This document shows, one piece after another, positions 33,861 through 45,145 of a stretch of DNA of 64,000 nt; positions within the stretch are counted from its first letter, which is position 1; the number at the start of each line of letters is the position of its first letter. Origin of the DNA: Heliocidaris erythrogramma (lineage: Eukaryota; Echinodermata; Echinoidea; Camarodonta; Echinometridae); contig CM046869.1 of NCBI GenBank assembly GCA_025617745.1, positions 3,060,823-3,124,822 of the forward strand. Direction: 5' to 3'. The notes below the pieces were generated by a model, which had not been told where the DNA came from, ran no database searches, and saw only the letters and a list, made by a program, of their open reading frames with translations. Both the position numbers and the translations under genes were made by a program.

Positions 33861-35192
33861 ATACAAATATTCGAACTAGGAAACAAAATTTTTCCCTCCA
33901 TAGTATTCTGAATCATACATAATCAATTTTAGTGAAATATTAAAGTATATTGTTTCTATTTCAATTTTATCATGATGTCCAATATATGTAACATTACACA
34001 TCCTTCTTTCAAAGTGCTACTGAAATCATGAAATGTTTCTGAGTTTCTTGAGTAAAAGTTTAAAAAAAAGAATGTTTACCATTTCAAAAGCTCACATTAT
34101 TAAAGACAGAATATGGAAATGAATTACATACATGTACCTTGACCCCATCCCCATGGGATGTGGAAGGGGGGGGGGGCGGGCTGCACCTCCTAATTTTTAT
34201 TTAGTAGACATGTTTCATAAATAGAAAAATAACATGCTAATTTGCATGCTTAGCCTCTCACTTCCAAAAACCCTCAGTGGCGATTGCCCCCAATCTTTGT
34301 AGAGAAATGGGTACCCTAAAAAGCCTGTTTACTTTTATAAAAAAAGGACATACATGTAGATGCGTACAAACTTGTGAAAAATAATAGGTTTATGAGAGTG
34401 GAATAATCTGGTTCTCGTCACCCTCTCTTGACTTGAGAACACCCAAACACTTTGGTTTTCAAGTCTTAATGTCCAAAAATGTTCTCTACATAACATCCCC
34501 ACATCCCCACCCCATAAAGAAGAGCAGCATCCTCAAAAGCACATAAATATTTACAAAATATCTGTGTGAGAAAAAATAAATTTATAAGATTAGAATAGTC
34601 TGTCTGGTTCTCACTTCTCATGATCCATTATCATTTAGAGGACACCTACAGTAAACAATCTGTTTTATACAAGAAAATATTGTACTATGATATTGTCAGG
34701 ATCCTCTGTTTAACCCCATATAAATCACCTAAACATAAAAAATACCATTAAGAAAAACAAAAATTAGGTTTATGAGAGTTTGATAATCTGGTTCTCATCA
34801 ATTCTCTCTCGATTTGAGAACACCTAAACAATCTGGTTTACAAATGTTTATTGTCCTGGGGATGCTGTTGATATCCTGTTACAACAGAGTAGCAGTGTCT
34901 GGTCAGGAAACTAATTGACGAACACAAGTTTGGACAACAGGGTCATGTGACTAAGCAATCCACGCCATCTGGGAATGCTTTGGGAATGATGATGACACCT
35001 AGCTTACAAGCGGTCTAGCTATCCCACTATTTATTTAAAAAGTTTTATTGTTGTCATCGGTCAAGGGATTGTGTGGATTCGATCGCCAAGGCATGATGGT
35101 TTGTGTTAAGAATCACTTTAAAATAGTGTCGTTGAGTTATATTGCTGTCATATGAATTTACTATATGCAAGGCCTTAGAAAAGATGAAGGAG

Positions 35193-35205
35193 TACAGAGA
35201 GAGAC

Positions 35206-35258
<53 letters not shown>

Positions 35259-35410
35259 CAGAGAGAGACACAGAGAGACAGACAGAGAGACAGAGACAGA
35301 GAGCGACAGAGAGAGAGAAAGACAGACAGACAGACAGGGAGAGACAGACAGAGACAGACAGACAGAGAGAGACAGAGAGAGACAGAGAGAGACAGAGACA
35401 GAGAGAGAAT
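35193..35410. repeat. (gagaca/gacaga)n microsatellite
   Basis: About 215 bp of GA/CA tetranucleotide and hexanucleotide repeats, followed by a G run. Long frames on both strands here are artefacts. Confidence 0.9.
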
Positions 35411-35582
35411 TTGTGGAAGGGGGGGGGGGGATAGTGTGCAAGAGAGAGGAGAGAGATTGAGAGATACAGAATCAAGACGAAAACTGGAAATATCAAGGAC
35501 ATATCAAGGACATTGTATACTAGATATAAAGAAATGATTTTATATGAGAAAAAGTAAAGCTTTTACAAATGAAACAGATAGG

Positions 35583-35642
35583 AGAAAGATTATGGGATGT
35601 AATTTTCTATAGTGCTAGAAAATTACATCCCATAATCTTTCT
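35583..35642. repeat. Perfect hairpin, 26 bp arms
   Basis: The arms agaaagattatgggatgtaa.. and its exact complement flank an 8-base loop atagtgct. Non-coding. Confidence 0.8.
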
Positions 35643-35739
35643 ACTCCGATCAGAGTCATGATGAGTTTCAAATTTTCGACCTTTTATTTCAGATCATCTT
35701 CAGGGAGGAGAGACATATATATATATACAGGTAAAGAAA

Positions 35740-35770
<31 letters not shown>

Positions 35771-35817
35771 TAATCACTAATTCATTTCACTTCAATATAT
35801 ATGCAGCTCATGCTTAC

Positions 35818-35971
35818 CCAATTGTAGTGCGTTGATCTGGCGTCAGAAGTCGGCTATCTTTATACCATGTTATTGTTGGTATAGGGTCACCCTCAGCTTC
35901 GCAGGTCAGACTCAGCTCATTACCTAGAACCACTGCTGTACCGTTCGGAGGACTGACAATACTTGTTCCAA
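35818..35971 (-). CDS. Exon 4: start of Ig3
   Basis: The acceptor ..gaatggtag precedes 35971 and the donor gtaagc follows 35818. Phase 1 in, phase 2 out. It encodes GTSIVSPPNGTAVVLGNELS, LTCEAEGDPIPTITWYKDSR and ends TPDQRTTI: strands A-D with first cysteine and W-Y-K-D. Confidence 0.9.
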
Positions 35972-36589
35972 CTACCATTCAATAAAATAGAAGAGATAAC
36001 TATGATCACAAAAAGAGGCACATATACTTATAATCATATAAATCTTTTGAAAATTCCCAAATGATATTTTCAGCAGTGCAACACAAGTTTAGCAATCTAC
36101 AAATTGAGCATATCCCCATGCAGAAAAATTACGGTTCAATTCAGATACCACCGATAAAAGAGATTTATTGGACCATAATAACCTCCATTTTTTTTTTTTT
36201 TTTTTTTGGTGGGGGGGGGGGGGGGTAAATGCTAAAGTAATTCAGATCAACTGTTCCATATTATTAATTGACAGGTGTTAAAATAAATTTTTTTTCTTCA
36301 ATTTTCAAAACCTTTTCAATGGGGGAAAACAAAGCTTTCTAAATTGTTTTACCATTTCGTTACAATAATATAATCCTATTTACCCAGGGTATATAGCCTC
36401 AACACTATTAATACTGCTCTTCCTGGAGGCCTGCTATTATAATTATTATCCTAACATAGCCACTACCCATTTAATACTCCTGGGTTGAGAGAGGCAAATA
36501 CGGGTGAAACACCCTGCCAAGGATGTAAGCACCGAGTGAGGATTGAATTTAATGCCACTATAAACTAAAATATCAAGACATAATAATAA

Positions 36590-36950
36590 TAATAATTCTC
36601 AATTTTTATATAGCGCAAATTACAATTAAGTCTCTAAGCGCTAATAATAATAGGTAGTTTTTATTATTATTACCCCGGTGATCGGATACTGGCATGCCCG
36701 CACACAATGTATGCACATTCTCCGCTCCCTGGGGAGTATTCCAGCAATGGGCAGTACAGTGACGCTCAAATTGCTAAACAAACGACATTAACTTTCGCAT
36801 CCTACCGGGTACCCATTTAACACCTGGGTGGAGAGTGGCAAATGTAGATTAACGTCTTGCCAAAGGACGCTAGTGCTGCGGTGGGATTCGAACCCCGGAC
36901 CTCGTGGTTCACAGTCCGGGGACTTATCCACTGATCCACAACACCTGATC
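36590..36950 (-). mobile_element. tRNA-derived SINE, reverse orientation
   Basis: On the minus strand the head reads gttgtggatcagtggataag..ggttcgaatcccaccgcagca, followed by the same body as 9910-10190 (gccaa..acgttaatctacatttgcc, acccaggtgttaaatgggta) and an (ataataata) tail. It is longer than the 9910 copy. Confidence 0.75.
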
Positions 36951-37642
36951 CACATATAACATTTGCCCTTTTCTGTACCCCATTCCTGCCTTCTATAGAG
37001 GGGTCTTGTCATCTTATAAGAAACTGATAAAAACCCATTATAAAAGGCTATTGTTTCCTGTATCCTTATAAAGACATCCGGTTTAGGATCAGTCGTGTCA
37101 AGAAAGGAGTCTGAAAGTAAGACCTGATGTGTACCAAAACAGGAAGTCTGCTTTTAATTGATGATGGAAAGAACACAGGAATTCTTCCTTGTATTGTAAG
37201 ACAGAGGGCCCATTAAATTATCTTAAAAGGTAAAGTGTCAATATTCTCTAATGAGTTAGAAAATCATGTGGTTTTCTTAATTATGAGTAAGCATACTATG
37301 AAAATGATAGAAATGTTGATAAATTTCAAGCAAATTTAGAAAAAGGAGAATCCCCTACTGTGTTTAATTCTCTTTTGCATCTTTTTTTTTGTATTTTTGG
37401 TAATTTGGTCATTTGGTATTAGACATAAATGTCAAAACATATTTAAAAACAAAAACACATTTAAGGTTGGTTTTACACTAATGAGTAAAGTAAATTGGAT
37501 TTTGAGTCCATCAGCCAGAAAAGATCACACAAGAAACTATTTCACACTAGCATTGGCAGGAGAGAGATTTCTTCAAATTAGTATACAGACAGGTAAACTT
37601 TAAATATTCATTGCTCTATGATATCCATGCACTATTCTTGTA

Positions 37643-37836
37643 CAGTCAAACCTGCTTTAGCGACCACCTGTATAGAAAGACCACCTGTCTATAAAGACCA
37701 CAATTTTTGTTTCCCTTGAACAATGTTTCTCATTCAAATGTGTATTAAAGGAACCTGTACATAAAGACCACCTGCTTATAACGACCGCTCTTCTTGCCTC
37801 CCTTGAGTGGTCTTTATAGACAGGTTTCACTGTATA
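37643..37836 (+). repeat. Copy of the 'gaccacctgt' family
   Basis: Begins acagtcaaacctgctttagcgacc and ends gtctttatagacaggtttcactgta. One of the most intact copies. Confidence 0.75.
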
Positions 37837-38317
37837 TGAGAGAATTTCATGCCAATCAAACAGAACTACAATATAAATAGACAGTCACATTATACTGCAG
37901 ATGAGAGCAAGACCTCCTAAACTCCATACTTTTGATATTACACCAATTTTCAAGAATTCAAGAATTTACACATTTTTTTCAGATTGCCCTCCCCCCCCCC
38001 CCCCCCCCCCCCCCGAAACAAATATTGAATACCATTTCATTCACACAGAGCACAAATTTTGTGAAAAATATTGATTGATATGATCTACATGTAATTGAGT
38101 TACAATTGTATCTGAATGAATGAATTTTCCTGAAGTTTTGGACTAATGTAAGTGCTCTTCATTGATTGGGAGTATGTGGAAAGATCCACCAGGCTTTGAT
38201 GGAAATGAGATTAATCTTCTGCGGTTGTCCCAGTGCCAACAATAATTTTGCACAGGTAGAACTTCATTTCATTGGTTTACCCATCTCTCCTTCAGACCAG
38301 TTCATATAGCAGACATA

Positions 38318-38516
38318 GGCCCGAATTCACGGAAGAGGTTTATCTTAACACATGGTTCAAATCATGGTTTAAACCTCCACCGTAGACTAAAATAAACATA
38401 AATAAGCGAATGTAAGCACATTACTGGGCATCCATTGGACAAGAGGACATGCACGTACTACGCTTATGGAGGTTTAAACCATGGGTAATGATAAACCTCT
38501 TTAGTGAATTTGGGCC
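38318..38516. mobile_element. MITE with ggcccgaattcac ends
   Basis: Ends ggcccgaattcacggaagag and ctctttagtgaatttgggcc are inverted; inside, catggtttaaacctcc and ggaggtttaaaccatg pair again. Confidence 0.65.
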
Positions 38517-38664
38517 ATAGTGTCCATTCCGTAATGCCCTTATATTTTGCATGTACTCTTTCTCCCTCATCCTCTACTTTTCTTTCTCCTACCATATCTC
38601 TGTTTGTTCCATTTCCCACTCTCACTCTCTCTCCCTCTTTTTAATCCCTCTTTCCACCTTCCCG

Positions 38665-39115
38665 AGAGATATCATAGTCAAGTGGTTTAACCCCTTCCAT
38701 GCCACCAGATCTTTTAGCAATTGTCAAATGTTAACTTTCAAGAGTTGAATATCAACTTTCTACGAATTTTTTCCTGAGCAAACTGGGAAAAGATTTACTG
38801 CTTAGGAATAAAAATTATATTGGAGTCACAGTTTTCTGAATGAGGAAGAATTTTCAAGCCATTCTGAACCTAAACAAAATGTTCAACACTCACATTTTTG
38901 GGCGGGATTTGCCACCCACGGCGTGGTAGGGGTTAAACGCTTGACTGGAGATGCAAAGATCGTGGGTTTGATCCCTGACATTCATGTCCTTGAGCAAGGC
39001 ATTTTATCTACATTGCTCCTCTCCACCCAGGTGTTAAATGGGTACCCGGTAGGATGCAAACATCTGTAAAAAGTTTTCTATTAAGTGGATTGGGATTGGA
39101 TCGTGAAAGATCAAA
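38665..39115 (+). mobile_element. tRNA-derived SINE interrupted by a TTAA element
   Basis: If 38691-38936 (element plus one TTAA) is removed, the flanks join into an A-box-like 'agtcaagtggtttaaacgc', followed by B-box-like gggtttgatccc and the SINE body (ctccacccaggtgttaaatg, ggtacccggtagga). Confidence 0.65.
38691..38932. mobile_element. TTAA-flanked MITE nested in a SINE
   Basis: TTAA at 38687-38690 and 38933-38936. Ends ccccttccatgcc and ggcgtggtagggg are imperfect inverted repeats. Related to 60492-60733 and to the right end of 8871-9675. Confidence 0.7.
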
Positions 39116-39184
39116 GACTTAATCTTAATCTCTTGCAAAGTTCTCCTTGTACGACAGGTCCCCAAATGAAACCAATTCACATAC

Positions 39185-39307
39185 CTGCTACCGTTAGGAT
39201 TGCTGAGCGTGATGTGACTTGTTGAGGGATAAAATCATTGCTTGCAACGCAGAAATACTCTCCCTCGTCTGATTTAGCAGCCGCTGAGAAATACAAGTCT
39301 CCTTCAT
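39185..39307 (-). CDS. Exon 3: end of Ig2
   Basis: The acceptor ..catattttag precedes 39307 and the donor gtatgt follows 39185. Phase 1 on both sides. It encodes EGDLYFSAAAKSDEGEYFCV then ASNDFIPQQVTSRSAILTVA, strands E-G of an Ig domain with the second cysteine. Its acceptor end is duplicated at 39617-39650. Confidence 0.9.
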
Positions 39308-39616
39308 CTAAAATATGAAAGAAAAACACAAGGTAGAAAGAGTTAAGAGATGTAAGAGAAATATGTATGAATTTACAGAAGTGGATATTTCACAGAAGTT
39401 ATTTGCTTGATTCACTTTCAATTTACTAATAGAAAGCAGAGTGGGTGGAGGGGGTTAACAATTAAATTGTGTAAATTTCCTAATTCCCTAATATTTTGAA
39501 TACTTTTCTCCCTCACCCCATCTTTTTCTTTCTCTTTCTCTTTTTGTTCTATCTTTCACTCTTACTCTTTCCCTCCTTTTTTATCCTTCTTTCCATTTAA
39601 AAAGTCCTTTTCATTG

Positions 39617-39640
39617 AGATAAATACAAGTCTCCTTCTTC
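39617..39640 (-). pseudogene. Duplicated fragment of exon 3 with its own AG
   Basis: On the minus strand 'ttgcag' is followed by aagaaggagacttgtattta, matching the first ~22 bases of exon 3. Read in the exon 3 phase it gives EGDLYLSQ and then a stop, so it cannot replace exon 3. Confidence 0.6.
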
Positions 39641-39697
39641 TGCAATATATTGGAGATAAAAGTACAAGGTAGAAAGAGTTAGCAGATTTCAGAGAAT

Positions 39698-39936
39698 AGG
39701 CTTTTTACACTTGCAAAATTTTGCTTAGTCCTGTACTATCGGTGGGGCTAAATCCTTGTTTAGCCCCACCGATAGTACAGGACTAAGCTAAGCCCACTTT
39801 CTGTTCACATAGGTGGGGCCAAGCGCTCTGGCTTTGGAGATATTATGGGACTAAAACTGCAAATGAGAACAAGAAAAAAACACAGTCCCGGGTTAAGGAT
39901 AGTACAGGGTTTAAAAAAATCAAGTATAAAAAGCCT
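39698..39936. mobile_element. MITE with a perfect 29 bp hairpin
   Basis: Ends aggctttttacacttg and caagtataaaaagcct are inverted. At 39724-39787 two perfect 29 bp arms (cttagtcctgtactatcggt..) flank the loop tccttg. Confidence 0.65.
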
Positions 39937-41321
39937 GTAAGAGAAATACGTACGAATTTACAGAAGTGGAAATTTCACAGAAGTTATTCGCTTGATTCAC
40001 TTTCAATTTACTGATAGAAAGCAGAATAGGTGGAGGGGGTTAACAGTTAAACAAAATTATCAACTCAACAAAATATTATCTAGCAAAACTATTAATTTCT
40101 ACTTTGATATAATAACATTGCAAAATATTATCAACAAGAAATAATATAAGAAGAAATGAGACACAGAGATTCCATTTAGTTATCCTTGACAACATTTCGG
40201 ATGATAAAAAAGGGAAAGGGAAAAAGATGCAAATTACATTTAAAGGAGACAAGTGAATTACACAATTATGTAAGTTATTTTTTGTAAAATTTCATTTGTG
40301 AATCACACATCTGAAACAAAATACATAAGCATGGATTGCCCATGCAATCACGCAATTTCGAAACTATACTATTTTGGACACCGCCACATTTACAAGGTAA
40401 ACCAGCAAGGAATAAATGCGAACGCAATCTTAGACACATGGTCCTGGAAATCGTAGATATAAAAACGAAATGATATGAATTTGCAATTTCGACCTAAATA
40501 TATACTGTCAGTCAACTATGACTTTGCACATCGTCTTGTTAACAAACATATGCCAGTGCCCATATAGACACGAATCCTTCAGTCTGTGCTAGCTCGATGT
40601 AGATTGTGCCTGACAGAATCTATCATTTCCATATGCCAAAGTAAACTGGTCCACACCACTCTGCAACATCATTTTCTTCTGCTCTTTCTACACATATCTC
40701 TCCTATTCCATTGATGTTAGAAGCACCCTGTGATACGGTGGAGGATGGGGATGGGTGGGCCATTCAGCACAACGGGGGGGGGGGGGGTCATAACTTCAAA
40801 TATTGATTCTTTATCATGTACATGTGTACTGATTCTTGATTTGAACTACAGTACAATATACATGTATGTGTTGCATAAATAGATTTGTGATGTTTCATAA
40901 AGACCAGTTTAAAAAGAAAAACTATTCAATAAGTACCACTAACATCACCTGACCAAAGTCTATGCACAACTTATAATACTTCTAATGCCACCTCTCATCT
41001 TCATACCCCTGTATCAATGTAGCCAATACTTGAAAAAAAAGGGGGGTGGTGGTTATGCATATGCACAGGAACCTTTGCCACACATCGATGATTGGGTTAA
41101 ATATCTTAATACAATATATTTAAACAGCTTGAACTTAGCCTGACCATCCCATGCCCCTAACCCAGCTCCACCCCCCCCCCCCCCCCCCTCCATCACGCCA
41201 ACCCATTGCTCGCTTTTCCCTTTTTTTTCCCAGAACAAGCTTTACAAGCTTCCTCCTTCGTCAATCATTTGAGAAAACAGATCTTTGGTAGACTCTAACT
41301 CACTTCCTTGCTTACATCTAA

Positions 41322-41589
41322 AGGGTGCATTTAAAGCTCCATTTTTTCAGGCCAGAATCTGTGTTTTGATACACGTTCCGTTCAAAACAGGGTTGTGTCC
41401 AGTGCTATTTTCGAAGAAACACAGTTTTAAAAAACAGTTACAAAACTCACAAATAGGCAGAGCCCAAAATTGTGTTGAGAAAAGAGGTATAAACTGGCTA
41501 CTGTGAAGCAGTGTTTCAAAACTATGTTTCAAAAGTGTGTTTCAAAACACTGTTTATGGCTTCCCAAATGTACTGTGTAAACGCACCCT
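41322..41589. mobile_element. MITE with agggtgc ends
   Basis: Ends agggtgcatttaaa and tgtaaacgcaccct are inverted. Inside, 'gtgtttcaaaac' recurs three times. Confidence 0.6.
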
Positions 41590-42553
41590 ATTAAAGATAC
41601 TGAAGACGGAGAGAATGTTTTCATCTTCATCTCATGTTCTTCTTGTCTCTATTTACGCAGAGAATCTAGGCCAGGGATTACTAGCTTCCTCCACAAAGCT
41701 AGATAGGTAATGAGTAATACCCTACATGTATTAAAGTTCATATACAGTTTTGGATATTCCACATGGGGAAAATATTTTCAAAAGTCTCTTCATAACTAAT
41801 AGAATCTTAACATTTGGTGCGGCAGCAAATGCCTTTATCACAGGAAGTAGATGATAATCCATTTACATATTCAGTAATTTAATTGGCTGAAATAAAAATT
41901 CAGAATGTCCTGTTGAACACTACAGTTCAAAGAAATTTTGTTACTGACATTCTTTGATATCTGAGACTTCTATGAGCAAGAAGTTGTATTTTGAAAATTT
42001 CTATAAGATAACAAGTGCATCAAAAAAAAGCATTATTAAAAAGCTAACCCACAACTTTAAATACAAGTACATGTACATGTAGGATGGGGGGTTGCATTTC
42101 CGGACACTTAACAAAAATTAGCCTGTCCATTTTGCCATCAGATTTTACGAAAAACATGCATCAAGTAACACTAAAACCAGTGAATATTTGCAATTCACAT
42201 GATTTTCAACCTATCCTGTGAAAGATTTGTGGCAATTTGCATGAAAAGTTGTTTGATTTACTGTTTAAAAATGACCTGTCTGGATTAACAACCTGTCCGT
42301 AATTACAACGTCTGGGTATATAACAAAATGACATGTAGTTATGTTACCTACAATGAGGGATTTCCCCTTTTGGTAAGCTTCCAACAACTTCATAAAATAT
42401 GGAGAATTCAAAGCTGCTGTAAACTTTTTTTTCTCTCCTAAAGTAGAATTTTTTTTCTAAAATGACAGCTGAAGAAATGTTTGATCCTGAACTAGAATGC
42501 TTCACTGAAAATATTTTGCAAACATGAAACATTTGTAGTTTTGGTGCAATTAA

Positions 42554-43117
42554 AGGCCAAGTCCACCCTAACAAAAAGTTGATTTGAATAAATAGAGAAA
42601 AATCCAACAAGCATAACACTGAAAATTTCATCAAAATAGGATGTAAAATAAGAAAGTTATGGTATTTTAAAGTTTCGCTTAATTTCGCAAAACAGTTATA
42701 TGTACATCCTGCTCAGTATGCAAATGAGGGAACCAGTGATGAATATTTTAATTTCTGCAGATTTCACAATTAGGAAGCTCTCATTGAATTGTGTATAGGT
42801 TGCAACAATGACAATTACACATGTTCAGCGAGGAATCAAACCTTGTTTCACATTATAACAAGGAAAAATTAAAATATTTCGTATTTCATGTAATAAAATA
42901 TAAAAGAAATAGTGAGTGGGTGACGTCACTGGTTCCCTCATTTGCATACTGAGCAGGATGTGCATATACCGGTAACTGTTTTGCGAAATTAAGCGAAACT
43001 TTAAAATACCATAACTTTCTTATTTTACATCCTATTTTGATGAAATTTTCAGTGTTATGCTTGTTGGATTTTTCTCTATTTATTCAAATCAACTTTTTGT
43101 TAGGGTGGACTTGGCCT
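42554..43117. mobile_element. TTAA-flanked MITE with ~190 bp inverted repeats
   Basis: TTAA at 42550-42553 and 43118-43121. Ends aggccaagtccaccctaac and gttagggtggacttggcct pair perfectly, and pairing continues inward through 'ataactttcttattttacat', 'gcgaaattaagcgaaac' and 'ctcatttgcatactgagcag'. The unpaired centre is about 200 bp. No transposase frame. Confidence 0.85.
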
Positions 43118-43429
43118 TTAACATAAATATTTTGAAGGCAAAAGTTTCTGGTTTCACTATACTGGTAGATGAAAATAAAAAATTTATTTGGGATCTAGGG
43201 GATTTAGCTTTGAACAAATACATATATATGTTTAAACTGTAAACTCTGCTTAACCTCTCCTAATCTAATCAGCTAATTCTTTTCATTACCACATCATTCA
43301 TAAAGATACCATCAAATTCCCCTGGTAGAAATTAGCAACAGGAAAAAGGTATGGAAATAGGAGAAGTAGTAAGTTAAAAAGCCCAGCTTTTTTGGAGGAT
43401 GTGTCAGGTACATGTTGGGTATGTGTATC

Positions 43430-44190
43430 CCCCTTCCCTCTCTAACCCTACCCCTCCCTCCGTCCTACTTCCTCTCGCCTCCTATTCCTTCTTTTCATCC
43501 TATCTGCTCTTTCCATCCCTAGCCCTTCTCTTCACCCTACCCCTCCCTCTACCCCTAACCCTCCCTTCACACTTCCCCCTCTCTGCACCCCACACCCTAC
43601 CCCTCTCTGCACCCTAACCCCTCTCTCTACACCCCTAGCCCCTCTCTTCATCTCCCCCTCTATCCACCAACCCCCTTCTCTACCCCTAGCCACTCTCTCC
43701 ATTCCTCTTCTCTCTGTCTGCATCCTACCCCTCTCTCTACACCCCTAGGCCCTCTATTTATCCGACCCCCTCTCTTCACCCTAACCCCTCTTTCTACACC
43801 CCTAGCCCCTCTCTTCATCTCAACCTCTCTCCATCTAACCCCATCTCTCTACCCATATCCACTCTCTCCAATCCTCTTCTCTCTGTCTGAACCCTAACCC
43901 CTCTCTTTATACCCCTAGACCCTCTCTTCATCTCCCCCTCTATCCATCCAACCCCCTTTCTCTACCCCTAGCCAATCTCTCCATCCTTCTTCTCTCTGTC
44001 TGTGCCCTACCCCCTCTCTCTTCACCCTAACCCCTCTCTCTACACCCCTAGCCCCTCTCTTCATCTCCCCCTCTTTCATTCGTACATGCGTACCATCCCT
44101 CTCCACCCCTCACCCCTCTCTCCACCCTTTCCCCTCCACCCTACCCTCTCTCCATGCTACCCCCTCTCCCCATCCTACATGTACCCCCCT
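43430..44190. repeat. CT-rich composite minisatellite
   Basis: Blocks such as 'ctacacccctagcccctctc' recur near 43629, 43741, 43796, 43909 and 44041, alternating with 'cactctctccat.cctcttc'. The plus strand is almost purine-free for 750 bases. Confidence 0.85.
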
Positions 44191-44786
44191 TCACTCACAT
44201 TTAAATCTTGATATGAAAATCATAGATGTGACTCAGTGGTTATCTGATACAAGAATATTTCCTTTCTTCCTATATTGCAAACTGTTTAAGAGATCCAATT
44301 AGAGAAATTGATTTTAAGGGGAACGTCAAAAGCTGTTAATTTGCCAGAGCATTGATCAAACATAGCAAATCATATTTCACATCATTAAGAAAATGAAAGG
44401 GGAAATGAAACCTTAACTACTCAGCGTGGGAAATTACAAGCAGAAATGATAAATGTATGTTTATTAGAAGATAAGCCTACAAGCAATGTGGGCAGACAGA
44501 TTTACCCTATTTCCACACACACTATTCAATTAATGCGGATATAAGTTTGAGAATTAAAATCTACTTTTAGCTAAATATCAACAATTTCAAGTGTATACGG
44601 TATCTTTTCGTATTTATGTTTGTTTCACAATTTTACCTTGTCTGCATCAGGTTGCTTATCATATAATCATTATACTAATGCTCTGAAAATTACCTAACAA
44701 TAAGTAGTACAATCAGTGGAAAAATACATGGCACATAAGATGGATTTGTAAAATCAGCACTGATTTTCTTATTTACTATATAAATC

Positions 44787-44930
44787 TATATACCTACTTA
44801 TTATGCCTGTAGTCTTGACTACGGGACCCCTTCGAGAATTTATCACACATGAGTCACAATATTGTGCGCACCCCCCGTAATTCTATTGTCCCCTCACCAA
44901 CACGCTACGGCCATCTTCCTCTTTTGCGAG
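44787..44930. repeat. DIRS left (3') inverted terminal repeat
   Basis: Begins tatatacctacttattatgc and includes gtagtcttgactacgggacc. Matches the right repeat in reverse, except for a 16 bp stretch (around 50695-50715) absent here. Confidence 0.88.
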
Positions 44931-44984
44931 CAATCCCAAGTAGAAACATGTTGCTTGCAAGGTGAGGGGAAGGAGGGAGGGTCA

Positions 44985-45078
44985 TAGGTAGGTATATAGA
45001 TTTATATAGTAAATAAGAAAATCAGTGCTGATTTTACAAATTTACTGCAATAAATCATATATACCTACCTATTATGCC
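44985..45078. repeat. DIRS internal complementary region
   Basis: The first half complements the outermost left end (tagatttatatagtaaataa, gtgctgattttac) and the second half complements the outermost right end (actgcaataaatcat). They meet at ..ttacaaattt.., sharing one att. This is the template expected for joining the ends into a circle. Confidence 0.85.
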
Positions 45079-45145
45079 AGACCAGCGCCAACTCAAAGAC
45101 CGGGAGGCATGTTTCGAGCAGAAGGGAATAGGATTACACCAAAGA

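Larger units (their letters stand above)
32004..35817. other. Intron 4: palindrome, microsatellites, no gene
   Basis: Apart from the repeats listed separately, 32010-33320 and 33860-35140 are AT-rich and show no exon-like frame. There is a CCCCCCCCC run near 32840 and a G run near 34167. Confidence 0.55.
39286..40045. repeat. Tandem duplication (~331 bp) including the exon 3 acceptor
   Basis: The segment from gagaaatacaagtctccttc (39286, inside exon 3) to about 39470 recurs from 39617 to about 40045. The second copy is split by the element 39698-39936. Shared tracts include 'aaggtagaaagagtta' and 'gaatttacagaagtgg'. Confidence 0.7.
40060..44743. other. Intron 2, left part: repeats, no gene recognised
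   Basis: Holds a MITE, a TTAA element and a CT-rich array listed separately. Poly-G near 40775 and poly-C near 41170. 40060-41320 and 41590-42540 look like single-copy AT-rich intron. Confidence 0.55.

Noticed and set aside
35142-35537. Long frames of RERDRQ and SLSVCLS on both strands
   Set aside because: They are the translated (gagaca)n microsatellite.
43399-44211. Pro/Leu-rich frames on both strands
   Set aside because: They are products of the CT-rich minisatellite.
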